A DNA stretch of 64,000 nucleotides from positions 496,001-560,000 of the forward strand of contig JAJNDK010000002.1 of the NCBI GenBank assembly GCA_021156365.1. Reading direction: 5' to 3'. The notes under the pieces were generated by a model, which was given only the letters and a program-made list of their open reading frames with translations, was not told the DNA's origin and searched no databases. The DNA is from Bacteroidota bacterium. GTDB lineage: Bacteria; Bacteroidota; Bacteroidia; B-17B0; Aurantibacillaceae. Each line of letters starts with the position of its first letter. The stretch's first letter is position 1. Of the stretch, positions 8,019 through 15,465 are shown piece after piece. A program made the position numbers and the translations under genes.

Positions 8019-8660
8019 ATGCCTGTAAAAATCTTTTTGGTAGAGGGGCGTGAGATCGTGAGGCAGGGCATAAAATCCATGTTGGAAAGGGAACGACATT
8101 TATTGCTGATCGGGGATGCAGCAGATGATACAGAGGCATATGAAAAATTAGAATCCATACAGCCCGATGTGATCCTGATGGACATGAACATGCCCGTGAA
8201 AACCGTATTGGAATTTACAAGGCGGATCAAAGACAAGCATCCCGATACACGGATCCTCATCCTCCTTATGCACGATTATGAAAGTTCTCTCGTGAAGCTG
8301 CTCGAAGGTGGGGTGGATGGGTATGTTCCGAAAAACACCTCTAAGGAAGAATTAATATTTGCCATTAAAAAAGTGAATGGTAATGGAATCTATGTGCAAC
8401 CGGAAACGCTTTCCGATCTCCTGATAAAATACAAGTTCAACCCGGGATTGCCGGATAAGCCGAGTATCGAGCTTTCCGACAGGGAACGGGAAGTTTTAGA
8501 CCTGATCGCTATCGGCCTCACCAATGTAGAGATGGCAAAAAAACTGTTCACGAGTGTACGCACGATCGAAACTCGCAGAAAAAAACTCCTGGACAAAACC
8601 GGGACGATCAACACCGCTACCCTGATCCGCTATGCAGTGCTGAACGGATTAATTAAATGA
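8019..8660 (+). CDS. NarL/LuxR-type regulator with a degenerate receiver domain
   Basis: 213 residues. The N-terminal receiver keeps Asp55 (VILMDMNMP) and Lys105 (YVPKNTS). The acidic pair is reduced to Glu9-Gly10 in FLVEGRE, and the Thr/Ser switch position appears as Leu83 in ILILLMHD. The C-terminal LuxR helix-turn-helix spans about residues 151-195 (LSDREREVLDLIAIGLTN ... TIETRRKKLLDKTG) and is intact. Lacking the Mg-binding Asp and the switch Thr, it may not use phosphorylation and may be constitutive or ligand-controlled. It probably shares a transcript with the upstream receiver. Its 3' end overlaps the convergent DUF6629 gene by 12 bp. Confidence 0.88.
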   Translation: MPVKIFLVEGREIVRQGIKSMLERERHLLLIGDAADDTEAYEKLESIQPDVILMDMNMPVKTVLEFTRRIKDKHPDTRILILLMHDYESSLVKLLEGGVDGYVPKNTSKEELIFAIKKVNGNGIYVQPETLSDLLIKYKFNPGLPDKPSIELSDREREVLDLIAIGLTNVEMAKKLFTSVRTIETRRKKLLDKTGTINTATLIRYAVLNGLIK

Positions 8661-9305
8661 CCCGATCGCTTTATTATCCTGTCTTATAACATACACGATC
8701 AGTATGCTTATCAATGCGGCAAAAAAACACCACACGGATATAAAGTAGTTCTCGTAGAATAGTTTGGTAAGGATCAAAGAACCTGACAGGAGGAAACCTA
8801 TTGTCTGCATACCTTTGGCTCCCGAAATAAAAGGCGGAAGGATGATGGCAATTAAATAAAATATACTGCTGATCGCTATTGCGTTTTGAGGCGACTGGAT
8901 CCGGTAATAAATATGATGTTCCTGTACCACAGCTGTTACATTATAAAAAAGAAGCCGGTAGGTAAGCACGCAGGTAGCAATGCTTCCGGCAAGGGAAGTA
9001 AAGAGCAGAATCTTTCTGCGGGACGGATCTCTTTCCATCCGGAAGAGGGAGGCGGGGATCCAGGCTGGCCACAGGCACTGGGCGAAAAAAAGAAAGGCAA
9101 AGGTCATGGCTGTTCTCCAGGAAAGAAAAGCCACATCAGCGAAAGACAACCACAGAAAACCTTCGCAGATCTGTTGAATGCCGAACAGCACCGGAATGGC
9201 TGCAAACATCACCTGTTTTGTTTCCCGTACATTCTTCAGGGCAATAACTCCTATACCACTCAATGTAACGCCTGCTCCGAAACTTGCTGCTGCTGAAAAA
9301 CACAT
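8649..9305 (-). CDS. DUF6629-family membrane protein
   Basis: 218 residues beginning MCFSAAASFGAG, the invariant-looking N-terminus I associate with DUF6629 proteins. About seven hydrophobic segments are spread through the chain (for example SGIGVIALK, AIPVLFGIQQICEGFLWL, FLFFAQCLW, ILLFTSLAGSIATCVL, ISSIFYLIAIILPP, WCFFAALISILIVYVI), so it is an integral membrane protein. No biochemical function is established for the family. It is monocistronic and converges on the LuxR gene. Confidence 0.7.
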   Translation of the reverse strand: MCFSAAASFGAGVTLSGIGVIALKNVRETKQVMFAAIPVLFGIQQICEGFLWLSFADVAFLSWRTAMTFAFLFFAQCLWPAWIPASLFRMERDPSRRKILLFTSLAGSIATCVLTYRLLFYNVTAVVQEHHIYYRIQSPQNAIAISSIFYLIAIILPPFISGAKGMQTIGFLLSGSLILTKLFYENYFISVWCFFAALISILIVYVIRQDNKAIGSFN

Positions 9306-9529
9306 ATCGTTTGTGAAAACCGGCTTTGATCATCCGGCAACAAAAGCAGATTTACAAAAGTGTTTCCATCCGTCCGGAACAGGTCCTTGTTGCTGTATGC
9401 ATTGCTATGACTGACATACACGGCCGCCTGATGAAAATACGCTCGCCTTGTGTGAAATACGCAGCGCCTCCTGCAGCTGTAGAAAAAAATACCTGAATTT
9501 CCCCTGGTATAAATAGCCGGCCCGATGTT

Positions 9530-10126
9530 TCAGCCCTCCCGTTTCAGCCAGCCGGTAACGCTGATCCGTTGTTTTTGTGTTACCAGCACCTCGTGTAGCA
9601 GCTCACTGCTTTTAAAGAAAACGGTTTTGCCCTCCGTAGGCGAAATTTTCTGGTCCCCGCTTTCGTGGTGTACCAGCAATTCGCCTTCATCAGCCGGCTG
9701 CCAGTCCGCATTCAGATAGGTGATCATGGAGTATTGCCGTTTTGTATTGTTTCTGAACTGGTCGAGGTGCTTTTTATAAAAGCTGCCCGCTTCATACAGG
9801 GAGTAGTGGAACTCACAACCCGTGATGCCTGCATAACAGCTCCTGTTCAGGTAGCGGATAAACGCATCGATGCGGTCGAGGAAATCATTCTCGCAGGACT
9901 TGCCGTGCTCACGGTCGAGCCAGTAGATCGCATCGCTTCGTATGCCGGTATTATGGCTGTGTCCACCCGCCTGGCCGATACCGGCTGCCGATAACAGCTT
10001 TTGCTGATGCAGGCCCAGGAGCTGCTGCCGGAGCCGCAGGGTTAATTCACTGCTCAAAAAATCCCCGGAGATCCCGATCGTATTCTCGAGGTATCCGGCA
10101 AGGAGGCTGTCAAAATCTTTTTCCAT
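9530..10126 (-). CDS. 2OG-Fe(II) oxygenase, prolyl-4-hydroxylase (SM-20) type
   Basis: 198 residues from ATG 10126. A GTG two codons upstream is less likely. The iron-binding triad is His120-x-Asp122 (YKKHLDQF) and His178 (SSELLHEV), and the 2-oxoglutarate-binding Arg is Arg187 (QRISVTGW). The order and spacing match the double-stranded beta-helix fold of prolyl-4-hydroxylase and PHD/SM-20-like enzymes. These hydroxylate protein side chains using O2 and 2-oxoglutarate, which agrees with an aerobic host. The target is unknown; in bacteria, ribosomal proteins and elongation factor Tu are known targets of relatives. The 224 bp downstream to DUF6629 hold no gene. Confidence 0.88.
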   Translation of the reverse strand: MEKDFDSLLAGYLENTIGISGDFLSSELTLRLRQQLLGLHQQKLLSAAGIGQAGGHSHNTGIRSDAIYWLDREHGKSCENDFLDRIDAFIRYLNRSCYAGITGCEFHYSLYEAGSFYKKHLDQFRNNTKRQYSMITYLNADWQPADEGELLVHHESGDQKISPTEGKTVFFKSSELLHEVLVTQKQRISVTGWLKREG

Positions 10127-10277
10127 AGGCACAAAGCCTGATAGGACAGACAGGAGCTAAAGGTAGTGGAATTAAAACAGCAGGCCTGTAAAAGATGTGG
10201 GATAGCCGGAACAGGATCGGCCAGCCGGGCTGGAATATAAATTGCATTTCTTTTTTATTGGAAAAAACCAGGATGTC

Positions 10278-10979
10278 ATGTTCGATATTGGATTATTAGT
10301 AATAGCCGGTTTCTTTGCGCTGGTGGGCATGCTCGTCAGCTTCCGCCTGAAAAGCAAATTCCGGCAGTACTCGCGCGAGCCGCTGAGCTCGGGCCTATCG
10401 GGGAAAGAAGTGGCCGAAAAAATGCTGCACGATAATGGCATCTTCGATGTGCAGGTAACCAGCGTTCCCGGATCATTGAGCGACCATTACAATCCCGCCA
10501 ACAAAACCGTGAACCTGAGTGCAGAGGTCTATAGCGGGCGCAATGTAGCTGCAGCAGCCGTGGCAGCCCACGAGTGCGGGCACGCTGTTCAGCATGCCGC
10601 CGCCTACGCCTGGCTCGAATTCCGGACCGGCCTCGTGCCCATCGTTCAGCTCAGCTCCACCCTCATGAATGTGCTTTTCCTCGCACTTGCCTTCGTGGCT
10701 TTCGCTCTTCCTTCCATGGGCAATGCCATGCTTATGCTGGTAGTGATCTGCCAGGCGGTGCTCGTGCTCTTTGCCCTGGTAACACTGCCGGTGGAGGTGG
10801 ATGCCAGCAAACGCGCCCTTGCCTGGCTCAACGGCTCTCACATTACGCGCGGGCAGGAACATGCCGATGCCAAAGATGCCCTCAGCTGGGCCGCTTATAC
10901 TTATTTTGTAGCGGCTATCGGCGCCATCGCCACGCTGCTGTATTTTGTTTTCAGATTTACGGGGAGTAACAGGGATTAG
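10278..10979 (+). CDS. Membrane zinc metallopeptidase, YugP (DUF232/Zn_peptidase_2) family
   Basis: 233 residues from ATG 10278. The frame extends upstream only to a TTG. It starts with a membrane anchor (IGLLVIAGFFALVGMLVSF), then SGxSGKEVAEKMLHDNGI and the family hallmark VAAHECGHAVQHA. His98 and His102 bind zinc and Glu99 is catalytic. A third ligand probably lies in PVEVDASKRA, as in relatives. Three further hydrophobic segments follow. The family is widespread in Bacteria and its physiological substrate is not established. The GC-rich codon use differs little from neighbouring genes. Confidence 0.88.
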   Translation: MFDIGLLVIAGFFALVGMLVSFRLKSKFRQYSREPLSSGLSGKEVAEKMLHDNGIFDVQVTSVPGSLSDHYNPANKTVNLSAEVYSGRNVAAAAVAAHECGHAVQHAAAYAWLEFRTGLVPIVQLSSTLMNVLFLALAFVAFALPSMGNAMLMLVVICQAVLVLFALVTLPVEVDASKRALAWLNGSHITRGQEHADAKDALSWAAYTYFVAAIGAIATLLYFVFRFTGSNRD

Positions 10980-11013
10980 AGCAAATCACTTTATAAATTA
11001 AGACTGTTTTAGG

Positions 11014-11613
11014 GCGCCACAGGCTGTGATGCATTCGCCACGAGCTGCAAATTTTTTTGGAGAGTCGCGGTGCAGTCACCGGAAGACTAAAACACATCGC
11101 CGGAAGCTATGATGTGCCCGCCACGAGCCGCGAATATTTTTGGAAAGCCACGATGTAATCTCGGAAGGACTATAATACGGCGCCACGAGCTGTGATGTAT
11201 TCACCAGGAGCCGTAAAGATTTTTGGAAAGCCGCGATGCAGTCACCGAAGGGCTAAAACACATCGCCGGAAGCTGTGATGTACCTGCCACAAGCTGCGAA
11301 TATTTTTGGAAAGCCGCGATGTAATCTCCGAAGGACTAAAACACATCGCCGGAAGCTATGATGTACCCACCACGAACTGTGATTTTTTTTGGAAAGCCAC
11401 GCTGTAATCTCCGAAGGACTAAAATGCAGCGCCACGAGCTGTGATGTATTCACCACGAGCCGTAAAGATTTTTGGAAAGCTGCGACGCATTCTCCGAAGG
11501 ACTAAAATATGGCGCCACGAGCTGTGATGTATTCACCACGAGCCGTGAATATTTTCGGAAAGCCGCGATGCATTCTCCGGAAGACCAAAGCACATCGCCA
11601 CGGCCGTGAATAG
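11014..11613. repeat. Non-coding tandem array of an 83-bp unit, seven copies plus a fragment
   Basis: Units begin at 11014, 11097, 11180, 11263, 11346, 11429 and 11512, exactly 83 bp apart, with a decayed eighth from 11595. Each carries (G/T)CGCCxxxAGCTxTGATG at its start, a central ATTTTTGGAAAGCC, and CCGAAGGACTAAAA near its end. Two start types occur, GCGCCACGAG and TCGCCGGAAG, in the order A B A B B A A. Since 83 is not a multiple of three, no single reading frame survives across units. The sense is therefore structural or regulatory, or a relic, rather than a repeat protein. The flanks 10980-11013 and 11614-11870 contain no gene; the latter shows only weak echoes of the unit. Confidence 0.9.
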
Positions 11614-11871
11614 ACCCTTCAGGAGCCATACCTGCTGAACAAGCCGACGGACATTACCAGGGATTTCAAAAAAATGACCACTTGCCGGATCTTTTCGACC
11701 ACCTGCAAAGCCGGGTCTGCCACTTGCTATTTTCAGGTCATCCGCACACAATATCCGGAAGCAGCTCTACGTTTTAAATACAGGAAACGATCTTTAAAAA
11801 AATACAAACGCATATTATAACGGTGCGTATAAACATGGTTCCCTTCGGCGCGCTTTGGGAATTGTGAAAGA

Positions 11872-11882
11872 GAAAGGAGGTG
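11872..11882 (+). promoter_or_regulatory. Strong Shine-Dalgarno site deciding the FN3-gene start
   Basis: AAAGGAGGTG is a near-perfect anti-16S complement, with the AGGAGG core 9 nt before ATG 11890. Genes in this window otherwise lack such sites, so this fixes the start and is itself unusual. Confidence 0.8.
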
Positions 11883-11889
11883 TTTGGAA

Positions 11890-12504
11890 ATGAGTGCAAG
11901 AATGAAATGTGCTCTCAAGCTGTCCGGTTTGACACCGGAGAGCAAAGTAACAAGAACACAGGGAATAAAGAACGACATGATGGGGAGCGGATACTTTCCG
12001 AACTCCCAGCTGCCGATAGGGTATACAGGAATGCAGACCCTGATCGACAATATGCAAAATGCCATCATTGCGTCCAATTCGGGAACGTCCGCCAGCATCG
12101 CTTATATGCATGAGCAGGAGCGAATACTGGTGACCGCTTTTAACCTGGTAAAGGCTCATGTAGAATTCATAGCCAATACCAGTCCGAACCCTGAGACCAT
12201 TATCACTGCAGCCGGTTTCACTGTCTCCCAGAGCGGTGGCGCCAGCCCGGTGACAGAGCTTACACTGACTGCCACCGGCAACAGTGAAGTAGTAGTAAAA
12301 GTACCGAGACACACAGACGAAAAGGCTTTTGTATATGAGAAAAGCACCGACGGGGAAACCTTCACGAAAGTGATCGCTACCTCGCTAAGCAGTATCTCTA
12401 TCACAGGCCATGCACCCGGCTCCACTATCTATGTGCGTTATTACGCCATAGGCAAAAATGGTGAAAGCCCGGTAAGTGCAATAAAAAGCGTTATGGTGAT
12501 CTAA
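11890..12504 (+). CDS. Fibronectin type III domain protein, no signal peptide
   Basis: 204 residues from ATG 11890 (MSARMKCALKLSG). Residues about 40-110 are helical (LIDNMQNAIIASNSGTSA ... ERILVTAFNLVKAHVEFIA). From about residue 120 an FN3-like beta-sandwich follows (ELTLTATGNSEVVVKVPR ... AFVYEKSTDGETF ... GSTIYVRYYAIGKNGESP). This helical-plus-FN3 layout recurs in small Bacteroidota proteins of unknown role. There is no export signal, so it is probably cytoplasmic or carried by another route. It lies between the 83-bp array and a terminator, and has the strongest ribosome-binding site in the window, suggesting high expression. Confidence 0.75.
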   Translation: MSARMKCALKLSGLTPESKVTRTQGIKNDMMGSGYFPNSQLPIGYTGMQTLIDNMQNAIIASNSGTSASIAYMHEQERILVTAFNLVKAHVEFIANTSPNPETIITAAGFTVSQSGGASPVTELTLTATGNSEVVVKVPRHTDEKAFVYEKSTDGETFTKVIATSLSSISITGHAPGSTIYVRYYAIGKNGESPVSAIKSVMVI

Positions 12505-12547
12505 ACTTTTTTTTACCCTCTGTCGGCTGATTACGCTCAGCTGATTA

Positions 12548-12594
12548 AAAACGGAGTTCTCCTGAGGCGTTGGGAGGCTCCGTTTTTTGTTTTT
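12548..12594. terminator. Terminator-like 47-bp element, copy 1
   Basis: AAAACGGAG pairs with CTCCGTTTT around a G-rich middle (GAGGCGTTGGGAGG) and ends in T6-G-T5. It sits between the convergent FN3 and T9SS genes. It shares 44 of 47 bases with a second copy at 14729-14775. Confidence 0.8.
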
Positions 12595-12621
12595 CGGAGG
12601 CGGATAGCAGCTTCCTGCAAT

Positions 12622-14601
12622 CTATTCTTTTATGATCTTTACTCTTTCTTTCCCTTCAGCCGCCTCTATTTCCAGGATGTACATGCCGGCGCTGAGATCG
12701 CTCACCGGTACGTTGATTGTTTCCTGTGCATGTTTGATCGCCAGCTTTTTCAGCACTTGCCCGGTGATGGAATAGATGCTGATGGTGCAGCTTTCTTTGG
12801 CCGCATCTTTCAGCTCGATTGTGAGCTGGTTAGTGGCGGGGTTGGGGTAGATCCTTCCAAATAAATTTTTTCCTTCTTCCTTCAATGAATTTTGCCAGGG
12901 TGGAGGATCGATAAACACACAATCGTAAGGATCAAATAAACTAAAAGGAATATAAGGCAGCCAGTTAATTTCGGAGTCGTTGAAATCAAGATCGTTTACA
13001 TAATAGAGGTCTGTTTTCAAAGTAGAATTAAAATTCCCGCTTACATTCTGGCTGGCGTATACAACAGGAATAGTATAGTTTCCGCTATTCTCTATCACAA
13101 CATCCGAGGCATTCATCCACCAGAAACCATTCGCATTGGTTTCGTTCTTCGAAATTTCTTTTACTCCGCTGTATTTTGCATTCGTTGCATTATACCCTAC
13201 TGCTTTCAGTGAAGGTTTGTCATTTGGGATCAAAGGATTGATGGTAGCATCCTGCTCTTTCGTGTCGATCCAGGAAAAAAACAAGCGGGTGCCATCTCCG
13301 TTCCGGCTAACCTGGATCCGGTTACCATAGGCAAGGCCACTGCCAGCCGGAAATCTCCAGGGATTGTAGCTGTCCGAGGCAGGCATCCACCTCGAATGCA
13401 ACTCATCCAGGATCCTTTTGGACCAGGTACCATTTCCATCCGTAGTTAAATGAATAACATACGGTACGTTACAGTGTCCGGTACTATCATATCCAAAAGT
13501 GCCCAAAAAACTCAATGAATCCCTGTGGTAAGAATAGGGAGGTGTACAGGATGTAATATAATGCAGTATTCCGTTTGCGTCCACAGTAATGTCGCCTCCG
13601 AATATATTTGTAAAAGACGGGTAAGTTTGCCAAAAGGCCGGATGGTGCAGATTTGCAAACACAACATAACCAAATGAACCGCCTGTCAGCCAATCGTAAT
13701 TCATGTTCACCCGGTTCCAGTTTGCTCCTCCATCTATGGTTTTCCATACCATTGGTGTGTAAGTCATTTTCCCATACGGCGTCGTATCCAATGAATCTAC
13801 GCCAGTAACTAACAGATATCCCACCATGGGATTGCCAGGTTGAAAAGCGATTTGCGGATTACCTATATAAGGGTCGTTACTATGGTTTAATACCCACAGA
13901 TTTTTAAAAACCGTATCCACCGTCCAGCTAAATCCCGAACCGGTATAGCTGCCTTTTATTAATGCGAAGCCGGTATTGGTAAAATTGCTCTTTATTGTTT
14001 GAGCACAGATCCAGATCGTATTGCCGGCCACTGCGGGAGAAGCCGGTATCATATACACACTATCCGTTCCATTCAATCCCGTCATAGGGAACCACTGCTG
14101 ATCGTTTGTTGTTTGGGTGTGCATACCCGGGATTGTGCTCAATGCTGCATTCAATTGTGCACTTCCGAAATACATGCCGTCCCAACCAGTTGTACTGCTT
14201 GTTGATGAAGTAGTAGGCCCGAAGCCCACTGCATATGCATTGCTTGGTTGTGTATTACCAGGCGGATTAAAGATCGTCCCACCCGGGTATCTCGGCCAAT
14301 GAACATCGTTCTGGTAATAACACAGGGAATCCCAGGTGGCTCCTCCGTCCGAACTGTATTTGGTAACGAGGTAGCCGGTGGCCCCGGCCGGGTTCGGTGT
14401 AAAAGGAAAAGCGCTGTTGGGCCAGGCATTGGTAAGGCGCTGCGTAAAAGCCAACACATTCAGGTCGCTGTTATAAGTAAGGCAATTGTTAGCCGTATAC
14501 AGGAAACCGTAAGCATTCTTTGCATCGGAGAATTTCTGGTATTGGGCTTTGGTGGTAAAATACAAGACCAGTATAAAAAATAGGAGTAGGTGTTTTTTCA
14601 T
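12622..14601 (-). CDS. T9SS-secreted BNR/Asp-box repeat protein
   Basis: 659 residues from ATG 14601, where MKKHLLLFFILVLYFTTKA forms a signal peptide cut before QYQKF. Two Asp-box motifs (S/T-x-D-x-G-x-x-W) are visible, SSDGGATW and TIDGGANW, and mark a sialidase-like beta-propeller. The final 75 residues are a type A T9SS sorting domain: IYPNPATNQLTIEL, then SIYSITGQVLKKL, LSAGMYILEIE and a Lys-rich end. The protein should cross the outer membrane by T9SS and be released or anchored to lipopolysaccharide. No enzymatic residues can be assigned. The gene is bracketed by the two 47-bp terminator-like elements. Confidence 0.85.
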   Translation of the reverse strand: MKKHLLLFFILVLYFTTKAQYQKFSDAKNAYGFLYTANNCLTYNSDLNVLAFTQRLTNAWPNSAFPFTPNPAGATGYLVTKYSSDGGATWDSLCYYQNDVHWPRYPGGTIFNPPGNTQPSNAYAVGFGPTTSSTSSTTGWDGMYFGSAQLNAALSTIPGMHTQTTNDQQWFPMTGLNGTDSVYMIPASPAVAGNTIWICAQTIKSNFTNTGFALIKGSYTGSGFSWTVDTVFKNLWVLNHSNDPYIGNPQIAFQPGNPMVGYLLVTGVDSLDTTPYGKMTYTPMVWKTIDGGANWNRVNMNYDWLTGGSFGYVVFANLHHPAFWQTYPSFTNIFGGDITVDANGILHYITSCTPPYSYHRDSLSFLGTFGYDSTGHCNVPYVIHLTTDGNGTWSKRILDELHSRWMPASDSYNPWRFPAGSGLAYGNRIQVSRNGDGTRLFFSWIDTKEQDATINPLIPNDKPSLKAVGYNATNAKYSGVKEISKNETNANGFWWMNASDVVIENSGNYTIPVVYASQNVSGNFNSTLKTDLYYVNDLDFNDSEINWLPYIPFSLFDPYDCVFIDPPPWQNSLKEEGKNLFGRIYPNPATNQLTIELKDAAKESCTISIYSITGQVLKKLAIKHAQETINVPVSDLSAGMYILEIEAAEGKERVKIIKE

Positions 14602-14728
14602 GATATTGTTTTTAAAATGATCCTTCATAAAAATAGCTGAATCCTGATAAGTAAACAAATCCTGTCTCATAAGTGGTCGGTTTTTGCCAATAAGTGGTTT
14701 AAATTGGGGTATTGTGGGCGTTTTCGAT

Positions 14729-14775
14729 AAAACGGAGTTCTTATGAGGCGTTGGGAGGCTTCGTTTTTTGTTTTT
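14729..14775. terminator. Terminator-like 47-bp element, copy 2
   Basis: This has the same layout as 12548-12594 (AAAACGGAG, GAGGCGTTGGGAGG, T6-G-T5) with three substitutions. One of them, CTTCG for CTCCG, turns a stem G-C pair into G-T. It lies immediately downstream of the TOPRIM-like gene and would end the restriction-like operon. Confidence 0.75.
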
Positions 14776-14789
14776 GAGAACCTACATTA

Positions 14790-15464
14790 TTATTGTTTTG
14801 ATGCCTCTAGTTTTGGAATTACCTTTGTGCAAACTTCTTCATAAAACTCCATCAAACTACAATTAAAGCTCAAATATTTATTCTTAGTTATTTCTTTGGG
14901 TTTAGACAATGGTTTACTAAGAGAATTATAAGTAGAATAATCCGATGTCGACTTTGTCCCGCTTTTTTTCAAAATATAACTTAGCTTTTCCTTGGGCTTT
15001 GCAGATTTAGTGGAATCGCTTTTATCAAATATTGTAAGTACCCAAGCATCTATCTCTTCTATGGCAATTGCATACAAAATTTGATTAGTAATGTCCGCAT
15101 CGAACCAAACATTTATTTTTTCAACAACGCGTTTTCTTAACTCTGAACAATAATTCTTCCCACTTTTACCAGGTCTACTTATTCCATATTCTTCCGCTTC
15201 AGCAGTATCAATATGAATCACTACAAAATCTTGATCTTCAACCGCTAGAAAGCCATCTATTAAGGTACGTTGTTCACATTCACTTTTTACTACAGACCAT
15301 GTACTCTTCGTTAAAGGATTATTCAACGCCTTGTCAGTTTCATCCATATTGTATATAGGACGCAAGGCTTGAATATCGCTCCTATCTATGCCCGTAGCAC
15401 CAATAATTACGTTTTCAATAACGGCTCTATCCGCATGTCCTTCTGAAATGACTCCGATTCTCAT
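14790..15464 (-). CDS. TOPRIM-like (DUF4276/OLD-nuclease-like) protein of the island
   Basis: 224 residues. The start MRIGVISEGHADRAVIE has the TOPRIM pattern of strand, catalytic-type Glu8 and Asp12. A second strand FVVIHIDTAEAEE supplies Asp86 and acidic residues at 89-92. IAIEEIDAWVLTIF resembles the E-x-W segment of DUF4276 proteins. TOPRIM folds cut or rejoin nucleic acid with metal ions, and similar proteins are the nuclease partners of OLD- and PARIS-type ATPases. It follows the ATPase gene with a single base between stop and start, so the two are translationally coupled. I infer that this is the nuclease effector. The exact family needs a profile search. Confidence 0.7.
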   Translation of the reverse strand: MRIGVISEGHADRAVIENVIIGATGIDRSDIQALRPIYNMDETDKALNNPLTKSTWSVVKSECEQRTLIDGFLAVEDQDFVVIHIDTAEAEEYGISRPGKSGKNYCSELRKRVVEKINVWFDADITNQILYAIAIEEIDAWVLTIFDKSDSTKSAKPKEKLSYILKKSGTKSTSDYSTYNSLSKPLSKPKEITKNKYLSFNCSLMEFYEEVCTKVIPKLEASKQ

Positions 15465-15465
15465 C

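Noticed and set aside
11014-11613. CRISPR array
   Set aside because: The unit is a plain tandem repeat of 83 bp with no alternation of constant repeats and unique spacers, and no cas genes are present.
11253-11751. Minus-strand open frames of 67 and 72 codons in and beside the repeat array
   Set aside because: The 83-bp period shifts frame at each unit, so these are chance openings without a family match.
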